From assembly GCA_035635555.1 (NCBI GenBank), contig DASQAT010000026.1, positions 1-64,000 on the forward strand: a DNA stretch of 64,000 nucleotides. Reading direction: 5' to 3'. Below the pieces are notes generated by a model, which was given only the letters and a program-made list of their open reading frames with translations, ran no database searches and was not told the DNA's origin. The position numbers were made by a program, and so were the translations under genes. Position 1 is the first letter of the stretch. Every line of letters begins with the position of its first letter. The DNA comes from Candidatus Dormiibacterota bacterium. GTDB taxonomy: Bacteria > Acidobacteriota > Polarisedimenticolia > Gp22-AA2. This document shows, in pieces, positions 62,379 to 64,000 of this stretch.

Positions 62379-63482
62379 ATGTCGTATGAGCTGGCCTCAC
62401 GACTCAAGGGCGTCCTGCTGAGGACCGGGCCGGCGTTCATGCCGGATCGCTGGTCGTCGCCCCGGCTCCTCACCTTCATGATGACCTACCGCTGCAACCT
62501 GCGCTGCACCATGTGCTGGCAGTGGGGCGAGCAGGGACTGTTTCATGAGTTGAGCAAAGAACATGAGATCCAGCAGCTGGACCTGGCCACCCTGCGCGCG
62601 GTCATCGATGACGTGGCCGGGGACGGCACGGGTGTCTTTCTCTGGGGAGGGGAGCCGTTCCTGCACCGGGACCTGATGCCTTTCGTCGAGTACATCAAAT
62701 CGAAGGGACTCTATTGCAGCATCAACACCAACGGCACCTATCTTCCCCGGGACGCAAAGCGTCTGGTCGAGCTCGGCGTCGATGCCGTCATGGTCTCCGT
62801 CGACGGACCCCCGGACGTTCACGACCGGATTCGCGGGATGGACGGTTCGTTCAAGCGCATCGCCGACGGTGTCGCGGCGCTCCGGGCGGCGCGGAATGGC
62901 AGCGGCGGCAAGCCTGAGATCATCGTGAACACGACCGTCTCCCCCGGGAATCAGCACGTACTCCTCCCCACGTACGACACGGTGGAGAGAATGGGGGCGG
63001 ACCGGATGATCCTGTCCCAGCTCTGGTTCACCACCGAGCAGATCGGACGAGCCAACGAAGCCTACTTCATGGAGAAGTTCAAAGCCCACGCCGGGTCGTG
63101 GCGCGGTTTCGTCATGGATGTGTCGGTGCTCGACTCCGACTCGATCGCCGCTCAGATGCGCGAGATGGCTCTGCGGAAGAGCGCGATGGAGCTCCGGTTC
63201 CTGCCCGATCTCCATCCCGGCCAGGTCGGTGACTACTACGCGCGCCCCGAGGAGGCCTTCGGCAAGACCCGCTGCCTCGTGCCCTGGCTGGAGGCAGAGA
63301 TCCTCCCCAACGGCGACGTCACACCCTGCTCCGACCGCCCCGATCTGATCGTCGGGAACGTGCGGAAGGAGCACTTCCAGGACATCTGGAACAACGATGC
63401 CTACAGAGCGTTCCGCCGCGCCATGCGGGAGGACGGGCTCTTCCCCTACTGCTCCCGCTGCTGCGGTCTCTGGTCCCATTGA
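62379..63482 (+). CDS. Radical SAM enzyme with SPASM-type C-terminus
   Basis: 367 residues. The radical SAM [4Fe-4S] motif is YRCNLRCTMCWQW (CxxxCxxC) near residues 38-46, followed by VFLWGGEPFLHRDLMPFVEY. The C-terminal part has clustered cysteines (TRCLVPWLEAEILPNGDVTP, then PCSD, and CSRCCG at the end), as in SPASM proteins that carry an extra cluster. Such enzymes modify peptides or sugars, including glycan-linked steps in polysaccharide loci. The substrate cannot be named. Confidence 0.85.
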   Translation: MSYELASRLKGVLLRTGPAFMPDRWSSPRLLTFMMTYRCNLRCTMCWQWGEQGLFHELSKEHEIQQLDLATLRAVIDDVAGDGTGVFLWGGEPFLHRDLMPFVEYIKSKGLYCSINTNGTYLPRDAKRLVELGVDAVMVSVDGPPDVHDRIRGMDGSFKRIADGVAALRAARNGSGGKPEIIVNTTVSPGNQHVLLPTYDTVERMGADRMILSQLWFTTEQIGRANEAYFMEKFKAHAGSWRGFVMDVSVLDSDSIAAQMREMALRKSAMELRFLPDLHPGQVGDYYARPEEAFGKTRCLVPWLEAEILPNGDVTPCSDRPDLIVGNVRKEHFQDIWNNDAYRAFRRAMREDGLFPYCSRCCGLWSH

Positions 63483-63489
63483 GGAAGCG

Positions 63490-64000
63490 ATGACGACACG
63501 TCCGGATGTCTCGGTCCTCATCTGCACGCGCGATCGAAGCGCCCTCCTCGAGAACTGCCTGGACTCCGTGCTGGCCTGCTCGCCTGCGCCGGCCGAAGTG
63601 GTCATCGTGGATCAGAGCGGGGACCAGGCGACCCGGAAGGCCGTCGACGGTCGCCAGGGGAGGAAGGTGCCGGTTCGGTACATCCGGGGAATCGGCACGG
63701 GGCTCTCCCGCGCGAAGAACCAGGGGATCCCCGAGTGCGCCGGAGCGATCATCGCGTTCACCGACGACGACTGTCTCGCGGACACACGATGGGTCGAGGC
63801 GTTGACCGGACCGATCATATCCGGCCGGGCGGGAGCGGTGGTGGGCCGGACGCTGCCGGAGAAGGGTGTCGCGGGACGGGAGGACACGACTTCTGTCTAC
63901 TCTCCCGAGGGATGCCCGGTCTTCTCGAGGCGTACCCACCCCTGGCGCGTCGGTGGCGGAGGCAACTTCGCGGCCGCACGCGACGTCCTGCGGCTGTCGG
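63490..64000 (+). CDS. Glycosyltransferase family 2 (3' truncated by window)
   Basis: 170 residues visible from ATG 63490. VSVLICTRDRSALLENCLDS, EVVIVDQSGDQ and the DXD-like AFTDDDCLADTRWVEALTGP are GT2 features. The sequence is like the GT2 at 60649. GGAAGCG before the ATG serves as a weak Shine-Dalgarno. The gene runs past the window edge, so its length and C-terminal domain are unknown. Confidence 0.88.
   Translation, partial: MTTRPDVSVLICTRDRSALLENCLDSVLACSPAPAEVVIVDQSGDQATRKAVDGRQGRKVPVRYIRGIGTGLSRAKNQGIPECAGAIIAFTDDDCLADTRWVEALTGPIISGRAGAVVGRTLPEKGVAGREDTTSVYSPEGCPVFSRRTHPWRVGGGGNFAAARDVLRLS

Overview
This window is GC-rich bacterial chromosome with dense coding, many GTG starts and 4-base stop/start overlaps. 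A complete Kdo/lipid A/heptose operon shows a Gram-negative envelope. The FG-GAP/ASPIC-UnbV (CRTAC-like) proteins, the matrixin and the overall style suggest an Acidobacteriota-type soil or sediment organism. That assignment is an inference from gene content, not from a search. I see no insertion sequence, phage, plasmid or CRISPR signature.

Region 1 (1-16296, + strand) is the S10-spc-alpha ribosomal super-operon. It begins in the 3' end of tuf and runs rpsJ-rplCDWB-rpsS-rplV-rpsC-rplP-rpmC-rpsQ-rplNXE-rpsN-rpsH-rplFR-rpsE-rpmD-rplO-secY-adk-map-infA-rpmJ-rpsMKD-rpoA-rplQ. Several ribosomal proteins (L3, S19, L22, L30, S11, L17) carry unusual Lys/Ala/Pro-rich tails. Region 2 (16304-21854, - strand) is kdtA-lpxK-lpxL-gmhB-hldE kinase-hldE adenylyltransferase, with every junction overlapping by exactly 4 bases.

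Region 3 (22113-36063) is mixed. It holds an HD-GYP protein with a degenerate receiver and a small ribbon-helix-helix gene coupled to nadA behind nested palindromes. A cache-HAMP-HD-GYP protein, a SerB-like phosphatase, an unknown gene and lexA follow in an apparent operon. Then come a secreted matrixin with a partner, a small beta-barrel, a zinc-ribbon rhomboid, a Tat-signal HisC-like aminotransferase coupled to an ABM-fold protein, tRNA-Phe and recA. Region 4 (36410-48341) has an MltD-like LysM lytic transglycosylase, then two diverged copies of a TPR-lipoprotein/CRTAC gene pair flanking an inverted gene that fuses both parts, and then a ComM-type ATPase.

Region 5 (48415 to the end) is an exopolysaccharide or O-antigen-like locus. 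It has a Wza-like export protein, a heparinase II/III-family protein, an 820-base structured non-coding stretch, an outer-membrane barrel and a NusG/RfaH-type antiterminator. These are followed by a tightly coupled run: methyltransferase-like, APH-fold kinase, Wzx-like flippase, multi-span membrane protein, polysaccharide deacetylase, two GT2 enzymes, methyltransferase, radical SAM/SPASM enzyme and a third GT2 cut by the window edge.

The themes linking regions are envelope and polysaccharide building, c-di-GMP turnover (two HD-GYP proteins), and a recurring promoter layout in which a -10 box lies 8-10 bases before the start codon, predicting leaderless mRNAs.
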